Shown here one piece after another: positions 9,188-17,807 of a stretch of 64,000 nucleotides of DNA (position 1 is its first letter; every line of letters starts with the position of its first letter). Both the position numbers and the translations under genes were made by a program. The notes beneath the pieces are model-generated. The model was given only the letters and a program-made list of their open reading frames with translations. It was not told where the DNA came from and did no database searches. The DNA comes from Modestobacter sp. VKM Ac-2982 (GTDB lineage Bacteria; Actinomycetota; Actinomycetes; Mycobacteriales; Geodermatophilaceae): the NCBI RefSeq assembly GCF_026967935.1, contig NZ_JAPVBL010000003.1:248001-312000 (forward strand), in the 5' to 3' direction.

Positions 9188-9924
9188 CCGGCGCTCCGGA
9201 CCCGGCGCCGGGCGGCCCGGGCGAGCCGGCGCGGGGTCCGGGCCAGCTTGCGACCGAGGACCAGGGGCGGAGGAGCGAAGGTGATCCCCTCCCGGTTGGT
9301 CAGCTGGCAGGGCCGGCACTGGCCACAGGGGAGGTCGCCCAGCGGGTCGTGGCAGAACCAGCGCTGCGACAGCAGGTCCAGGAAGCCGTGCTCGCGGGCG
9401 ATCGCGGCCATCTCGCCCTTCGTCGTCCGGAGGACGGGGAAGGACCAGAACCGGAACATCTGCGCCTCGGGTGCGCTGCTGAGCGTGCCGCGGTCGTCGG
9501 TGAAGACGAGGCGGTGCAGCGCGGTGGGGCCGTCGTCGTGGGCCTGCATGCAGATCTCCACGTCGGACCAGCCCAGCGCCTCGGCGACGCCGGCGAGGTA
9601 GACGTACTGGCTGCCGATCCAGGTTCCGTTGCGCAGGATCGAGGCGTTGAGCGCCTGGAGTTCCGCCGACGGCGGGAAGTCCCAGCGCAGGTGCAGCTCG
9701 GTGGGGGCCAGCATCGCCGGGTCGTCGAGCCGGGGCAGCAGCTGCTCGCGCATCCGGGCCATGGTGCTGAGCTCCAGCAGCGTGCTGCGGCGCTCGGGGT
9801 TGACCACGTAGACCGGCTGCACCGGCCGGTGCTCGACGAGCAGCGCCTGCATCAGCCGGAAGGAGGAGTCCCAGCCTCCGGTCCACAGCAGTCGGATGGG
9901 GGTGCGGTCCTCAGCGGCGCTCAT
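9184..9924 (-). CDS. QueC-like PP-loop ATPase in a polysaccharide operon
   Basis: A 246-residue protein of the PP-loop (adenine-nucleotide alpha-hydrolase) superfamily. The pyrophosphate loop is WTGGWDSS at residues 14-21. Cysteines 191, 200, 203 and 206 form C-x8-C-x2-C-x2-C, the zinc-site spacing of QueC (7-cyano-7-deazaguanine synthase). QueC turns a carboxylate first into an amide and then a nitrile with ATP and ammonia. The ATG at 9924 has AGAGG 6 nt upstream; the frame extends 10 codons further but without a better site. It overlaps the ATP-grasp gene downstream by 4 nt and follows another ATP-grasp gene. No other queuosine gene is nearby, so a role in polysaccharide modification, such as amidation of a uronic acid, is more likely. 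That role is inference. Confidence 0.75.
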   Translation of the reverse strand: MSAAEDRTPIRLLWTGGWDSSFRLMQALLVEHRPVQPVYVVNPERRSTLLELSTMARMREQLLPRLDDPAMLAPTELHLRWDFPPSAELQALNASILRNGTWIGSQYVYLAGVAEALGWSDVEICMQAHDDGPTALHRLVFTDDRGTLSSAPEAQMFRFWSFPVLRTTKGEMAAIAREHGFLDLLSQRWFCHDPLGDLPCGQCRPCQLTNREGITFAPPPLVLGRKLARTPRRLARAARRRVRSAG

Positions 9925-9985
9925 CGCCGTCCTCTCGTTCGTTCCAGGGGTCACCGGCCGGGTGCCTCGCAGCCGGCGGCGGGGG

Positions 9986-11119
9986 TCATCGGGAGGTGAG
10001 GGCGCGCCCGGTGCGCCGGACCACCCGGCGGGCGCGGTCCTGGCCCCGGACGAGGACCCCGACGGCGACCTGCCGCGACAGGCGGCCGGTGGGCAGCGGC
10101 ACCCCGAGGCCCTCGAGCCGCTCCCGGGTGTCCGGGTCGGCGAGCCAGCCCTCGTCGGCCAGCATCTGGGAGCCGCGCAGGCTCCAGTGCACGTTGCCCT
10201 CCAGCAGCACGGGGCCGTCCGGGCCGATCACGACGTCCCAGCCGAGGAAGCGCAGCCCGGGGAAGAGGACGGCGGCGCGGCGGCACAGCTCCGTCGTCTC
10301 CTGCCACAGGGGCAGCTGCCGGCCGGCGAACCGCTCGCCGGTGTCCGGGTGGTCGGTCAGGTCGCCCGGCACGCCCTTGAGGATGCCCGGGCCCATCACG
10401 CCGGTGGTCACGTCGATCGGGATGCTGACCCCGCCGGAACCCCAGTTGTCGATCATGCCCCCGCGCCGGCCGAGGCGGATGCTCGCGGCGTGCACGTGCG
10501 CCGTCCCGTCCTCGGCGACGGTGGTCAGGACGCGGCAGGTGTTGGTCGTGGTGGGGGCGAGCGGCTCGAGCTCGGGGTGGTTGCGCACCGCGTGCTGCAG
10601 GACGTAGCCGCTGACCCCGCGCTCACCGCCCGGGTCGAGCGCTGCGAGGACCTGCTCGAGGCTGGTCTCCTCCCCGGTGCGGGTGGTGGCCGTGCCGGTC
10701 GCGTGGTCGATCCGGTCGAGGATGACGATCTGCGCGCCCTGCCCGCCGCCGGCCGGCTTCACCACCAGCCCGGACGGCCGCTCCCGGTCCAGCTCGGCGA
10801 GGACCTGTGGCACGGTGCGCATCGGGCGCAGCCCGTCCCAGCTGACGCCCTGGATGCTGTCGAAGAAGCCGATGGTCGGCGGCACGGACAGCCCGAAGCC
10901 GTGGGCGAAGCGGTAGAAGACCCACTTGTGCTCGGTCAGCACGTGGTTGCGGGGGTCGTTGACGACGTCCTGCACGAACCGGCGGTTCCAGTCGCTGCCC
11001 AGGTACCGGCCGGCGTCGGAGCTCGGGCGCCGGCCGTCGAACCCGTAGGCCGGGATGTCGGCGGGGCGGAAGCCCCACAGCCACACCAGCTTGCTGCGCT
11101 GCAGCCAGGTCAGGGTCAC
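9986..11119 (-). CDS. Sugar-transfer-associated ATP-grasp protein (2)
   Basis: A 377-residue PF14397-type ATP-grasp protein. Residues about 114-131 read GLVVKPAGGGQGAQIVIL (nucleotide Lys and Gly-rich loop), followed by VLQHAVRNHPELEPL, NTCRVLTTV and a C-terminal LGWDVVIGPDGPVLLEGNVH segment near 289-310 with the metal-binding Asp/Glu. GTG at 11119 follows AGGAGGAGC, a strong Shine-Dalgarno. It lies 61 nt upstream of the PP-loop gene in the same operon, and 73 nt downstream of the polymerase gene. The two ATP-grasp proteins differ in length and N-terminus, so they probably act on different substrates rather than being redundant. Confidence 0.82.
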   Translation of the reverse strand: MTLTWLQRSKLVWLWGFRPADIPAYGFDGRRPSSDAGRYLGSDWNRRFVQDVVNDPRNHVLTEHKWVFYRFAHGFGLSVPPTIGFFDSIQGVSWDGLRPMRTVPQVLAELDRERPSGLVVKPAGGGQGAQIVILDRIDHATGTATTRTGEETSLEQVLAALDPGGERGVSGYVLQHAVRNHPELEPLAPTTTNTCRVLTTVAEDGTAHVHAASIRLGRRGGMIDNWGSGGVSIPIDVTTGVMGPGILKGVPGDLTDHPDTGERFAGRQLPLWQETTELCRRAAVLFPGLRFLGWDVVIGPDGPVLLEGNVHWSLRGSQMLADEGWLADPDTRERLEGLGVPLPTGRLSRQVAVGVLVRGQDRARRVVRRTGRALTSR

Positions 11120-11192
11120 GCTGCTCCTCCTACCGATGGGCTCAGGACGTCGCCGGGGTTCCCACCGGCCACGGCATTGTGCCCGAGAACGA

Positions 11193-12689
11193 TCATGGGA
11201 GGGCGGGTTGCTGCCCCGCGACCGCTGGTCCGGACCGGCCGGCGCGGGCGGCGTCGTCCCGGGCGTCGACGCGGAGGGAGGCGATGACGCCGGCGGCCGC
11301 GAAGACGAAGGGGAACGACGGGGACGACACGAACACCGGGGCCACCGCGGACTCCACCAGCAGCAGGATCAGCCAGCCGACCCCGGTGATCCGGATCCAG
11401 CGGACCAGGACGTCCTCGCGGGCGGAGACCCGGCGGAGCAGGGCGATGAGCATGCAGGCGAGCCCGGCCGCGAAGAAGAAGGCGCCGAACCAGCCAGCCT
11501 CGCCGTAGATCGCCGGCCACTGGGAGTCGTTGAGGAACTGACCGGAGTCCGGCCCGGGGCCCAGGCCGTAGCGGCCGGGGAAGCCCAGGGCGTAGTAGAG
11601 GGGGCTGTAGTCCTCCGCGGCCGACGAGCTGGCGTACCGGCCGAACCCCGCGCCGAGGGGGAAGTACTGCGCCGCCACGGTGATCCCACCTGCGGTGAGC
11701 AGGGACCGGGCGGAGTCCTGGGTCAGGTAGATCTCGATGTCGCCACCGATGAGTGCGGCCAGGGGCGGCACCGTGACCAGCGCCACGAGCGGACCGATGG
11801 CGAGGAGTGCGGCGACCCCGACCGGCCGGAGGAAGCGGGCACCGACCGCTGCCAGCGTGGCCAGCAGCCCGACGATCGACTTGACCTGGAAGGTCAGGAA
11901 CGCCAGGCCGCCGGAGACGAGCACCAGGACCGTGTTGGCGACGGACCGGCGGACGACCAGGCCGTAGACGAGCGCGCCGACGGCGAGCACCCCGCAGAAC
12001 CGGCTGAACGCGGCCGGGTGCTGGAACGCGCCGTTGATCGCCGGGAACGGGCCGATGTAGCTGATCGGCGGGCGCCCGGTGGTGAACTCCGCCCAGGCCG
12101 CCGGGAACGCGAGGTTCAGCACGGCGCTGAAGCCCATCAGCACGATCGCGACGATCCCGAGGCGGATCAGCAGCGCCAGGTCGTCACGGGTCCAGTGCAG
12201 CTGCGCCAGCGCGAAGGCGAAGAGGATGCCCTTGACGGCGATGAAGGCCGCGGGGATGCCGAGCCCGGCGGGGACGTCGGCCAGTGCGGCGCTGAGCAGC
12301 CCGGCGATGAGGTAGCCGACGAACCAGCCGGTCCCCGGCAGCCAGACCAGGCGCCCCTCGGTGACCAGGCGCCGCGTGGTGAGGGTGACGACGGCGAGGG
12401 CGATGACGCCCTCGTCGGCGTAGGTGCCCAGTTGCCCGAGCACGTTCTGGATGGGCGCCGACAGGATGATGACGACCAGCGCCAGCAGCGCGAAGAGCTT
12501 CGGCCGGAAGGCGGCGATCGCCACCGCCGTGACGCCGCCGAGCAGGACGATCGGCAGGGCCAGCTCGACCCAGGCCAGGGCGACCAGCACGAAGGCCAGG
12601 ACGGCGGCAGTCACCACCCAGGCGGGCCCGGGAGGTGATCCCGGACCGGACCGGACGGGGGTCGCGCCGGTCGTCGGCGGCGCCGACAT
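11193..12689 (-). CDS. O-antigen ligase/polymerase-like membrane protein (Wzy-type)
   Basis: A 498-residue integral membrane protein with about 11-12 helices and a large periplasmic loop (roughly residues 320-400, containing AAQYFPLGAGFGRYASS and DSQWPAIYGEAGWFG), the layout of the WaaL/Wzy superfamily (PF04932 type). It would polymerise lipid-linked repeat units outside the membrane. The ATG overlaps the stop of the Wzz gene by 4 nt, a Wzz-Wzy translational pair. The two ends are cytoplasmic and basic. It is the first of three polymerase-like genes here (others 22600 and 36864). Ligase versus polymerase cannot be told from sequence. Confidence 0.82.
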   Translation of the reverse strand: MSAPPTTGATPVRSGPGSPPGPAWVVTAAVLAFVLVALAWVELALPIVLLGGVTAVAIAAFRPKLFALLALVVIILSAPIQNVLGQLGTYADEGVIALAVVTLTTRRLVTEGRLVWLPGTGWFVGYLIAGLLSAALADVPAGLGIPAAFIAVKGILFAFALAQLHWTRDDLALLIRLGIVAIVLMGFSAVLNLAFPAAWAEFTTGRPPISYIGPFPAINGAFQHPAAFSRFCGVLAVGALVYGLVVRRSVANTVLVLVSGGLAFLTFQVKSIVGLLATLAAVGARFLRPVGVAALLAIGPLVALVTVPPLAALIGGDIEIYLTQDSARSLLTAGGITVAAQYFPLGAGFGRYASSSAAEDYSPLYYALGFPGRYGLGPGPDSGQFLNDSQWPAIYGEAGWFGAFFFAAGLACMLIALLRRVSAREDVLVRWIRITGVGWLILLLVESAVAPVFVSSPSFPFVFAAAGVIASLRVDARDDAARAGRSGPAVAGQQPALP

Positions 12690-13405
12690 CAGCGTCCCCG
12701 GGTCCCCGTGGCGAGCGCCTGCCGGACCACGATCACCAGGAAGGCCACGAGCAGGCCGACCGCGAGACCGATGAGCAGGTTGAGCAGGAGCAGCGGCGAG
12801 GCGAGCTCGTCGGGGATCTCCGGCGCCTCCACCACGGTCCCGGTCACGTTGATCGGGTTGGCGACGGTGTCCTCGCCCTCGATCTGGGTGATCAGGCTGG
12901 CGGCGATCGCGTTGGCGAGCTCGGCCGCGTTCGTCGGCGTGCCGGCCTCGACGGTGATGTTGATGATCGACGTCCGGGGGATGACCTCGGCGGTGACGTT
13001 GTCCACGAGGTCGGTGGAGGCGACGTCCGCGTCGATGGCGTCGATGGCGGGGTCGAGCACGGCCGGGGTCTGGGCCAGGGCCGCGTAGGTGTCCACCCGG
13101 TCGGCGACGAGCGCCGATGCCTGGGACAGGCTCTCGGCGGCAGCGCCGGCAGCGCCCGCGACGGCGGCGCCGTTCGCGTCGACCGGGACGGAGACGACCG
13201 GGTCGACCAGGATCTTCGTCTCGGTCTCGTACCGCTCCGGGAGGAAGACGGTGACGAGCCAGCCGGCCAGGAGCCCGGCGACGACGGCGGCCACGATGAC
13301 CAACCAGCTCCGGCGGATCACGCGCAGCACGTCGCGCAGCTGCATGGAGTCCCGGGCCTCGTGCCGATAGCGGGGGAGCGGAGGCGCCGCGGTGTCGATG
13401 GTCAT
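12689..13405 (-). CDS. Wzz-type chain-length determinant
   Basis: A 238-residue protein with a helix at about residues 32-53 (SWLVIVAAVVAGLLAGWLVT), a 120-residue extracytoplasmic domain and a second helix near 205-228, the PF02706 Wzz/polysaccharide co-polymerase layout. No kinase domain is attached. The extracellular part contains TNAAELANAIAASLITQIEG, the coiled region typical before the second helix. ATG at 13405 has AGAGG 9 nt upstream; the frame extends 18 codons further without support. It is translationally coupled to the polymerase. Wzz proteins set the modal chain length. Confidence 0.83.
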   Translation of the reverse strand: MTIDTAAPPLPRYRHEARDSMQLRDVLRVIRRSWLVIVAAVVAGLLAGWLVTVFLPERYETETKILVDPVVSVPVDANGAAVAGAAGAAAESLSQASALVADRVDTYAALAQTPAVLDPAIDAIDADVASTDLVDNVTAEVIPRTSIINITVEAGTPTNAAELANAIAASLITQIEGEDTVANPINVTGTVVEAPEIPDELASPLLLLNLLIGLAVGLLVAFLVIVVRQALATGTRGR

Positions 13406-13455
13406 GTCAGTGGTCCTCTCGGGTGGTGCCGATGTGCGGGAGTCAGGCGCGCCGA

Positions 13456-14373
13456 TCACAGCTGCTCCTCGAGGAAGGTCAGGACCGCGCGCCGCACGTC
13501 GCTGTTGAGCAGCGTGATCCCGTGGTCGGGTTCGTCGACGATCAGCAGCTCCGCCGGGACGCCGGCGTCCGCCAGCGCTGCCGCCAGTGCCTCGGCCTGT
13601 TCTTCCGGCACCAGTTCGTCGGTGCCGTTCACCAGCAGCATCGGGGGGTCGGAAGGGTCCACCCCGGTGATGGGCGAGGCCGGCACCGACTGCGGGCAGT
13701 CGGTCACCGAGGTGCAGCCGAGGTAGTTCAGCACCAGGTCGGCGGCGTCCTCGCTGGGCTGACCCAGTTCGAGGCCCTCGGGGGACAGCACGGAGACGCC
13801 GCTCAGGGACGCCACCGCGCCCAGCCGTTCACCGGTGTCCAGCGGGCCCTCGCCACGCGTGGCCAGGCTCTGCGCGATGATCGCGCCGGCCGAGCTGCCG
13901 ATGGCGCCGATCCGCGCCGGGTCGATCCCGAACTGCTCCACCTGGGCGGGCTCGCGCAGCCACTGGACTGCGTTGGCGAGGTCGTCGACCTGGGCGGGGT
14001 AGGTGAACTCCGGGGCGAGCCGGTAGTCGATCGAGAAGGCGGCTGCGCCCTGCTCGGCGGTCAGTTCGCACAGGGTGCGCAGCCCGGTGTTGTCGCGTGC
14101 ACCTTCGGTGAAGCCGCCGCCGTGCACGATGAGCACGGCTGGGAGCGGCCCCTCGGCGTCGGTGGGGAGGCAGGCATCGAGCTTCAGCTCGGACTGCTCG
14201 TCGGACCAGTAGGTCAGCCCCTCCTCCACCGCGACGTTGGCCGGACCGGGATCGAGCCGGGTCGTCGGCTCGGAGTCGGAGGAGCAGGCGGTCAGCGTGA
14301 CGAGCAGTGCGGTCAGCCCCATGGCTGCACGGGGGACGCCGGACCGCGACGTGGCGGGACTGTTCACATGCAT
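13456..14373 (-). CDS. Alpha/beta-hydrolase esterase lipoprotein
   Basis: A 305-residue secreted esterase of the hormone-sensitive-lipase/BD-FAE type. A signal peptide ends in the lipobox LTAC with Cys30 as the lipidation site. The oxyanion motif HGGG is at residues 84-87, the nucleophile Ser161 is in GSSAG, and Asp and His are expected in NGTDELVPEE and EPDHGIT near the C-terminus, so the triad is complete. It sits 50 nt upstream of the Wzz gene and reads toward it. A likely job is removing O-acyl groups from the exported polysaccharide or a related glycan at the cell surface. Substrate is inferred from context. Confidence 0.8.
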   Translation of the reverse strand: MHVNSPATSRSGVPRAAMGLTALLVTLTACSSDSEPTTRLDPGPANVAVEEGLTYWSDEQSELKLDACLPTDAEGPLPAVLIVHGGGFTEGARDNTGLRTLCELTAEQGAAAFSIDYRLAPEFTYPAQVDDLANAVQWLREPAQVEQFGIDPARIGAIGSSAGAIIAQSLATRGEGPLDTGERLGAVASLSGVSVLSPEGLELGQPSEDAADLVLNYLGCTSVTDCPQSVPASPITGVDPSDPPMLLVNGTDELVPEEQAEALAAALADAGVPAELLIVDEPDHGITLLNSDVRRAVLTFLEEQL

Positions 14374-14905
14374 CGGGGTTCTCGAATCCGTTGGGCGGCG
14401 ACGGACGAGGGCCCCAGTGCTCGGGCACGGGCGGGGCCGGGTCTCGTCGAGGCCATCGGCTCATCAGTGCAGCGCGGCTGCGCTCCGTCATCGTGCCGTC
14501 GCCGGGGATCCGGCGGATGGCAACCCCGTGAACTTAGCGCCCGGGGCAGGGTGGTGACCGTGATCGCTGTCACGACCTCCCGCCGGCTGTGGGCGGGGGA
14601 GAGGGGAGCGCCGGGCTGATCCGGGGACCCGAGTGACGGGACTCACCAGGCGGCGGGAAGGGATCGCTCACAGCAACTGGTGCGCGTCCTCACTGGTCGA
14701 GTCACGGGTCATGGCGAGTCGTGAGTTTAGTCGGCGCACGCGCGCGATGCGGTACCGCTGTCACCGGTTCGGGTGTCGCCCGCCGGCGTCCTCGTCGTGG
14801 TGACGCAGGACCGCAGACGTGCTGGTCCGGGACGACTCTCAGCGGCGGGATGGATCGGAACCGGGAACTCGCTGCCGGCCGGTGCAGTTCGCCGGAGGAA
14901 CTGCC
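14374..14905. other. Gene-free stretch between divergent genes
   Basis: This 532-nt stretch separates the esterase lipoprotein (minus strand) from the first beta-helix gene. Short open frames exist on both strands, but none has a Shine-Dalgarno, plausible composition or recognisable protein. It probably carries the esterase promoter and upstream regulatory DNA for the beta-helix gene; no specific site could be assigned. Confidence 0.4.
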
Positions 14906-15056
14906 GATGAAGCGGTCGAGGCCGTCGATCCGCCAGGTGCGTCAGGTCGGTCCGGGCAGTGCTGTGCGTGGTCACCTAGCGTCACTCTCGTATCACCGGA
15001 CTCAGTGGTTTCACAAGGCTGTTGCGTGACGTAATCGCGCTGCTACGTTCCGCTGC
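14906..15056 (+). promoter_or_regulatory. Duplicated 151-nt promoter block of beta-helix gene 1
   Basis: This block aligns with 16516-16666, upstream of the paralog, with the same 151-nt length. Shared elements include GGTCACCT, TATCACCGGA, TCACAAG, GTGACGTAATC and CTGCTAC. A TACGTT hexamer at 15044-15049 fits an actinobacterial -10 (TAnnnT) and lies 7 nt before the GTG start. No Shine-Dalgarno is present, so the message may be leaderless. The -35 region is not clearly conserved. Confidence 0.6.
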
Positions 15057-16367
15057 GTGCCTCGCTCCCGTTTCGTCTCCCCACGAAAGTCCGTCTCGGC
15101 CACGTGCCGCGCGATCATGGGTGGCGGCCGCAGCCGCTGGCTCGCGCTCGCCATCGCCGCCGGCTGCCTCGTGCCGGTGACCACCACCGTCACCGGTGCC
15201 GCCGAACCAGTGCCCGCCGCTGACACCGCCGCGCCGGCCCCGGCCCCTGCGCCGGCCCAGCCCGCCGACGCCCCCGCCGCGGCTGAGGCCACCACCGACC
15301 GCACGGCCACGCAGCCGGCCGGCAGCGCACGGGCCAGCGCCTCGGCAGCCGCCCGGGCCGACCGCCTGGCGGCCGAGGCATCCACCCCTGCTCCTGCCCC
15401 TGCCCCTGCCCCCGCCCCGGCACCTGCTCCGGCCCCCAAGCCCGCTCCGGTCGCCGCGCCTGCTCCGGCGCCCGCGCAGGTCGAGCAGGTCGCCGCACCG
15501 GCTCCCGCGCCGGCGACCAGCGGCGCCGCGCTCAGCTGGGCGCCGCCCGCCGGCTACGCCAACTACCCCGTCACCAACGTGACGGCGACCGACTCGCTGA
15601 CGACGGTGAGCGGTCGCGGCGGTGACGTGCTGATCAAGCTGCCGACCGACCGGGCGGTCGGCCCGATCACCATCACCGACTGCCGCAACGCCGTCCTCAT
15701 CGGCGGCAGCATCAAGGCGCTGCCCTCCTCCAAGGTCGACGGCCACGACCAGCGCGCCATCTACGTGCGCAACTGCACCGGCACCGTGCACATCGAGGGC
15801 GTGCACATCAACGGCGCCGTCAACGGCGCGCAGACCGACGGCATCGCCGCCAACGCGCCCAAGGCGATCCTGCAGATCCAGAACGTGCGGGTCGACGGCC
15901 TGCGCGGCATGAGCACCGGGAACCACGCCGACGTCTTCCAGCCGTGGGGTGGGCTGCGGGAGTACCGCATCGACCGGCTGACCGGCTCGTCGAACTTCCA
16001 GGGCCTGCACATCTTCGAGAACACCGGGCCGATCGGCGCCGGCACGATCCGGAACACCAACATCTTCGGGCACAACGACGCCCCGGTGGACAAGGGTGGC
16101 TACTACATCTGGACCGACTGCAACGACGACTACCCGGTGGCCCTGGACGGCGTCTACGTCGCACCGCGGCCCGGTCGTCCCTTCGGTCAGAGCGTCTGGC
16201 CCTCGGTGACCCACAAGCAGTGCGCGGCGACCGTCGCCAACGGTGTCGCCACCTGGCCGAAGGACAGCTCGATCACCGGCAGCGTGCGGGAGGGTCGCCC
16301 GTCGTCGGGTGACTTCGTCCCGGCCGGCTCGGTCGGCCAGAACTACACCTCGCCCGGCTACCGCTGA
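15057..16367 (+). CDS. Secreted right-handed beta-helix protein with Pro/Ala linker (1)
   Basis: A 436-residue secreted protein. A basic N-terminus and helix (residues 27-48, SRWLALAIAAGCLVPVTTTV) form a signal peptide. Residues 47-158 are a low-complexity Ala/Pro linker with a run of AP repeats at 111-128. Residues 159-436 are a beta-helix (pectin-lyase fold) core with short repeating rungs such as VRNCTGTVHIEGVHINGAVN and IQNVRVDGLR. Asp and His residues (TDGI, NHADVFQPWG) lie on one face. The core is nearly identical to the neighbour at 16667, which lacks the long linker. The linker could span the wall. It may be a polysaccharide lyase or an adhesin; no catalytic motif is certain. Confidence 0.75.
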   Translation: MPRSRFVSPRKSVSATCRAIMGGGRSRWLALAIAAGCLVPVTTTVTGAAEPVPAADTAAPAPAPAPAQPADAPAAAEATTDRTATQPAGSARASASAAARADRLAAEASTPAPAPAPAPAPAPAPAPKPAPVAAPAPAPAQVEQVAAPAPAPATSGAALSWAPPAGYANYPVTNVTATDSLTTVSGRGGDVLIKLPTDRAVGPITITDCRNAVLIGGSIKALPSSKVDGHDQRAIYVRNCTGTVHIEGVHINGAVNGAQTDGIAANAPKAILQIQNVRVDGLRGMSTGNHADVFQPWGGLREYRIDRLTGSSNFQGLHIFENTGPIGAGTIRNTNIFGHNDAPVDKGGYYIWTDCNDDYPVALDGVYVAPRPGRPFGQSVWPSVTHKQCAATVANGVATWPKDSSITGSVREGRPSSGDFVPAGSVGQNYTSPGYR

Positions 16368-16428
16368 CCTCTGGTCAGAGTCCGCCCGTCGCGCTCAGCG
16401 ACCGATCTCCTGCCGCCTACAGGCGGCA

Positions 16429-16470
16429 CCGAGTGCCTCGTCCCCGGGACCCCGGGGGTGAGGCACTCGG
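16429..16470 (+). terminator. Hairpin after beta-helix gene 1
   Basis: Perfect 11-bp arms CCGAGTGCCTC (16429-16439) and GAGGCACTCGG (16460-16470) enclose a 20-nt GC-rich loop, 62 nt after the stop codon. A smaller hairpin, GCCGCCTACAGGCGGC, lies just upstream at 16412-16427. There is no T-run. It likely ends the first transcript before the second promoter. Confidence 0.65.
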
Positions 16471-16515
16471 CCTTGGTGGCACGGCCCGCCGGTCGTGCGC
16501 CCCAGATGAACTCCT

Positions 16516-16666
16516 GGTGAACGCTGTCGAGGCAGTCGACCCAACGCGTGCGGTAGGTCGATTCGTTCGGTGGGTGCATGGTCACCTCGAGTGGCGTCAT
16601 ATCACCGGACCGCTCGGTTCCACAAGTAGTGCGGTGTGACGTAATCACACTGCTACCTTCCCCCGC
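16516..16666 (+). promoter_or_regulatory. Duplicated 151-nt promoter block of beta-helix gene 2
   Basis: Counterpart of 14906-15056, preserved in length with two small compensating indels. TACCTT at 16654-16659 replaces TACGTT as a -10-like hexamer, again 7 nt before a GTG start with no Shine-Dalgarno. The conservation of non-coding sequence over the whole block suggests that both genes answer to the same regulator. Confidence 0.58.
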
Positions 16667-17728
16667 GTGCCTCGCTCCCGTTTCGTCTCCTCACAAAACT
16701 CCGCCTCGGCCACGCGCCGTGCGATCACGGGTGGTGGCCGCAGCCGCTGGGTGGCGCTCGCCATCGCCGTCGGTTGCCTCGTGCCGGTGACGACGACCGT
16801 CACCGATGCCGCCGCGCCCCAGGCGTCCGCGCCTGGTGTGGCCCTCGCATCGCCGCAGCTCGAGCTGGCCGCCGCGACCAGCCGCCCCAAGCTCAGCTGG
16901 GCGCCGCCCGCCGGGTACGCCAACTACCCCGTCAAGAAGGTGACGGCGACGACGTCGATGACGACGGTGAGCGGTCGCGGCGGTGACGTGCTGATCAAGC
17001 TGCCCACCGACCGGGCGGTCGGCCCGATCATGATCGCGGACTGTCGCAACGCCGTCATCATCGGCGGCAGCATCCGGGCGCTGCCCTCGGCGAAGGTGAA
17101 CGGCCACGACCAGCGGGCCATCTACGTGCGCAACTGCACCGGCACCGTGCACATCGAAGGCGTCAACATCGACGGCGCCGTGAGCGGCGCGCAGACCGAC
17201 GGTATCGCCGCCAATGCGCCGAAGGCGATCCTGCAGATCCAGAACGTGCGGGTCAACGGCCTGCGCGGCGGCAGCACCGGCAACCACTCCGACGTCTTCC
17301 AGCCCTGGGGTGGGCTGCGCGAGTACCGCATCGACCGGCTGACTGGATCGTCGAACTTCCAGGGTCTGCACGTCTTCGAGAACACCGGCCCGATCGGCCG
17401 CGGCACGATCCGCAACACCAACATCGTCGGCACGAACGACGGCACGGTCAGCAAGGGTGGCTACTACCTCTGGACCGACTGCAACGACGACTACCCGCTG
17501 GCCCTGGACGGCGTCTACGTCTCTCCCCGGCCCGGCCGCCCCTTCGGTCAGAGCGTCTGGCCCTCGGTGACCCACAAGCAGTGCGCGGCGACCGTCGCCA
17601 ACGGCGTCGCCACCTGGCCGAAGGACAGCTCGATCACCGGCAGCGTGCGGCAGGGCCGCCCGTCGTCGGGTGACTTCGTCCCGGCCGGCTCGGTGGGTCA
17701 GAGCTACACCTCGCCCGGCTACCGCTGA
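16667..17728 (+). CDS. Secreted right-handed beta-helix protein, short-linker paralog (2)
   Basis: A 353-residue tandem paralog of the preceding protein. The N-terminal 48 residues match almost exactly (MPRSRFVS, GGGRSRW, LVPVTTTVT), the linker is only about 25 residues (residues 49-74), and the beta-helix core is about 90 percent identical by eye. The C-terminal motif SGDFVPAGSVGQSYTSPGYR is the same. GTG at 16667 is in the same position relative to the promoter block as in copy 1. The differing linker means that this copy would sit closer to its anchor or be more freely secreted. Function unknown beyond a secreted beta-helix fold. Confidence 0.75.
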   Translation: MPRSRFVSSQNSASATRRAITGGGRSRWVALAIAVGCLVPVTTTVTDAAAPQASAPGVALASPQLELAAATSRPKLSWAPPAGYANYPVKKVTATTSMTTVSGRGGDVLIKLPTDRAVGPIMIADCRNAVIIGGSIRALPSAKVNGHDQRAIYVRNCTGTVHIEGVNIDGAVSGAQTDGIAANAPKAILQIQNVRVNGLRGGSTGNHSDVFQPWGGLREYRIDRLTGSSNFQGLHVFENTGPIGRGTIRNTNIVGTNDGTVSKGGYYLWTDCNDDYPLALDGVYVSPRPGRPFGQSVWPSVTHKQCAATVANGVATWPKDSSITGSVRQGRPSSGDFVPAGSVGQSYTSPGYR

Positions 17729-17754
17729 GGCACAACAGCAACAAGAAGTAGCAG

Positions 17755-17793
17755 TCACGCCGGAGTCGGGTGCTTCACCCGGTTCCGGCGTGA
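17755..17793. terminator. Hairpin after beta-helix gene 2
   Basis: Arms TCACGCCGGA (17755-17764) and TCCGGCGTGA (17784-17793) form a perfect 10-bp stem, with an inner CGGGTG/CACCCG pair tightening the loop; the sequence TTGCGTT follows. It lies 27 nt after the stop and is a good terminator candidate. Confidence 0.7.
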
Positions 17794-17807
17794 TTGCGTT
17801 CTGATCT

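Noticed and set aside
9188-9886. Extension of the ATP-grasp frame upstream of 9187
   Set aside because: It runs antisense/out of frame through the PP-loop gene, which has the clear motifs; GTG at 9187 overlaps the upstream stop.
9184-9924. Queuosine biosynthesis gene queC
   Set aside because: No QueD, QueE or FolE neighbours, and it is embedded in a polysaccharide operon with ATP-grasp partners, so a modification role is more likely.
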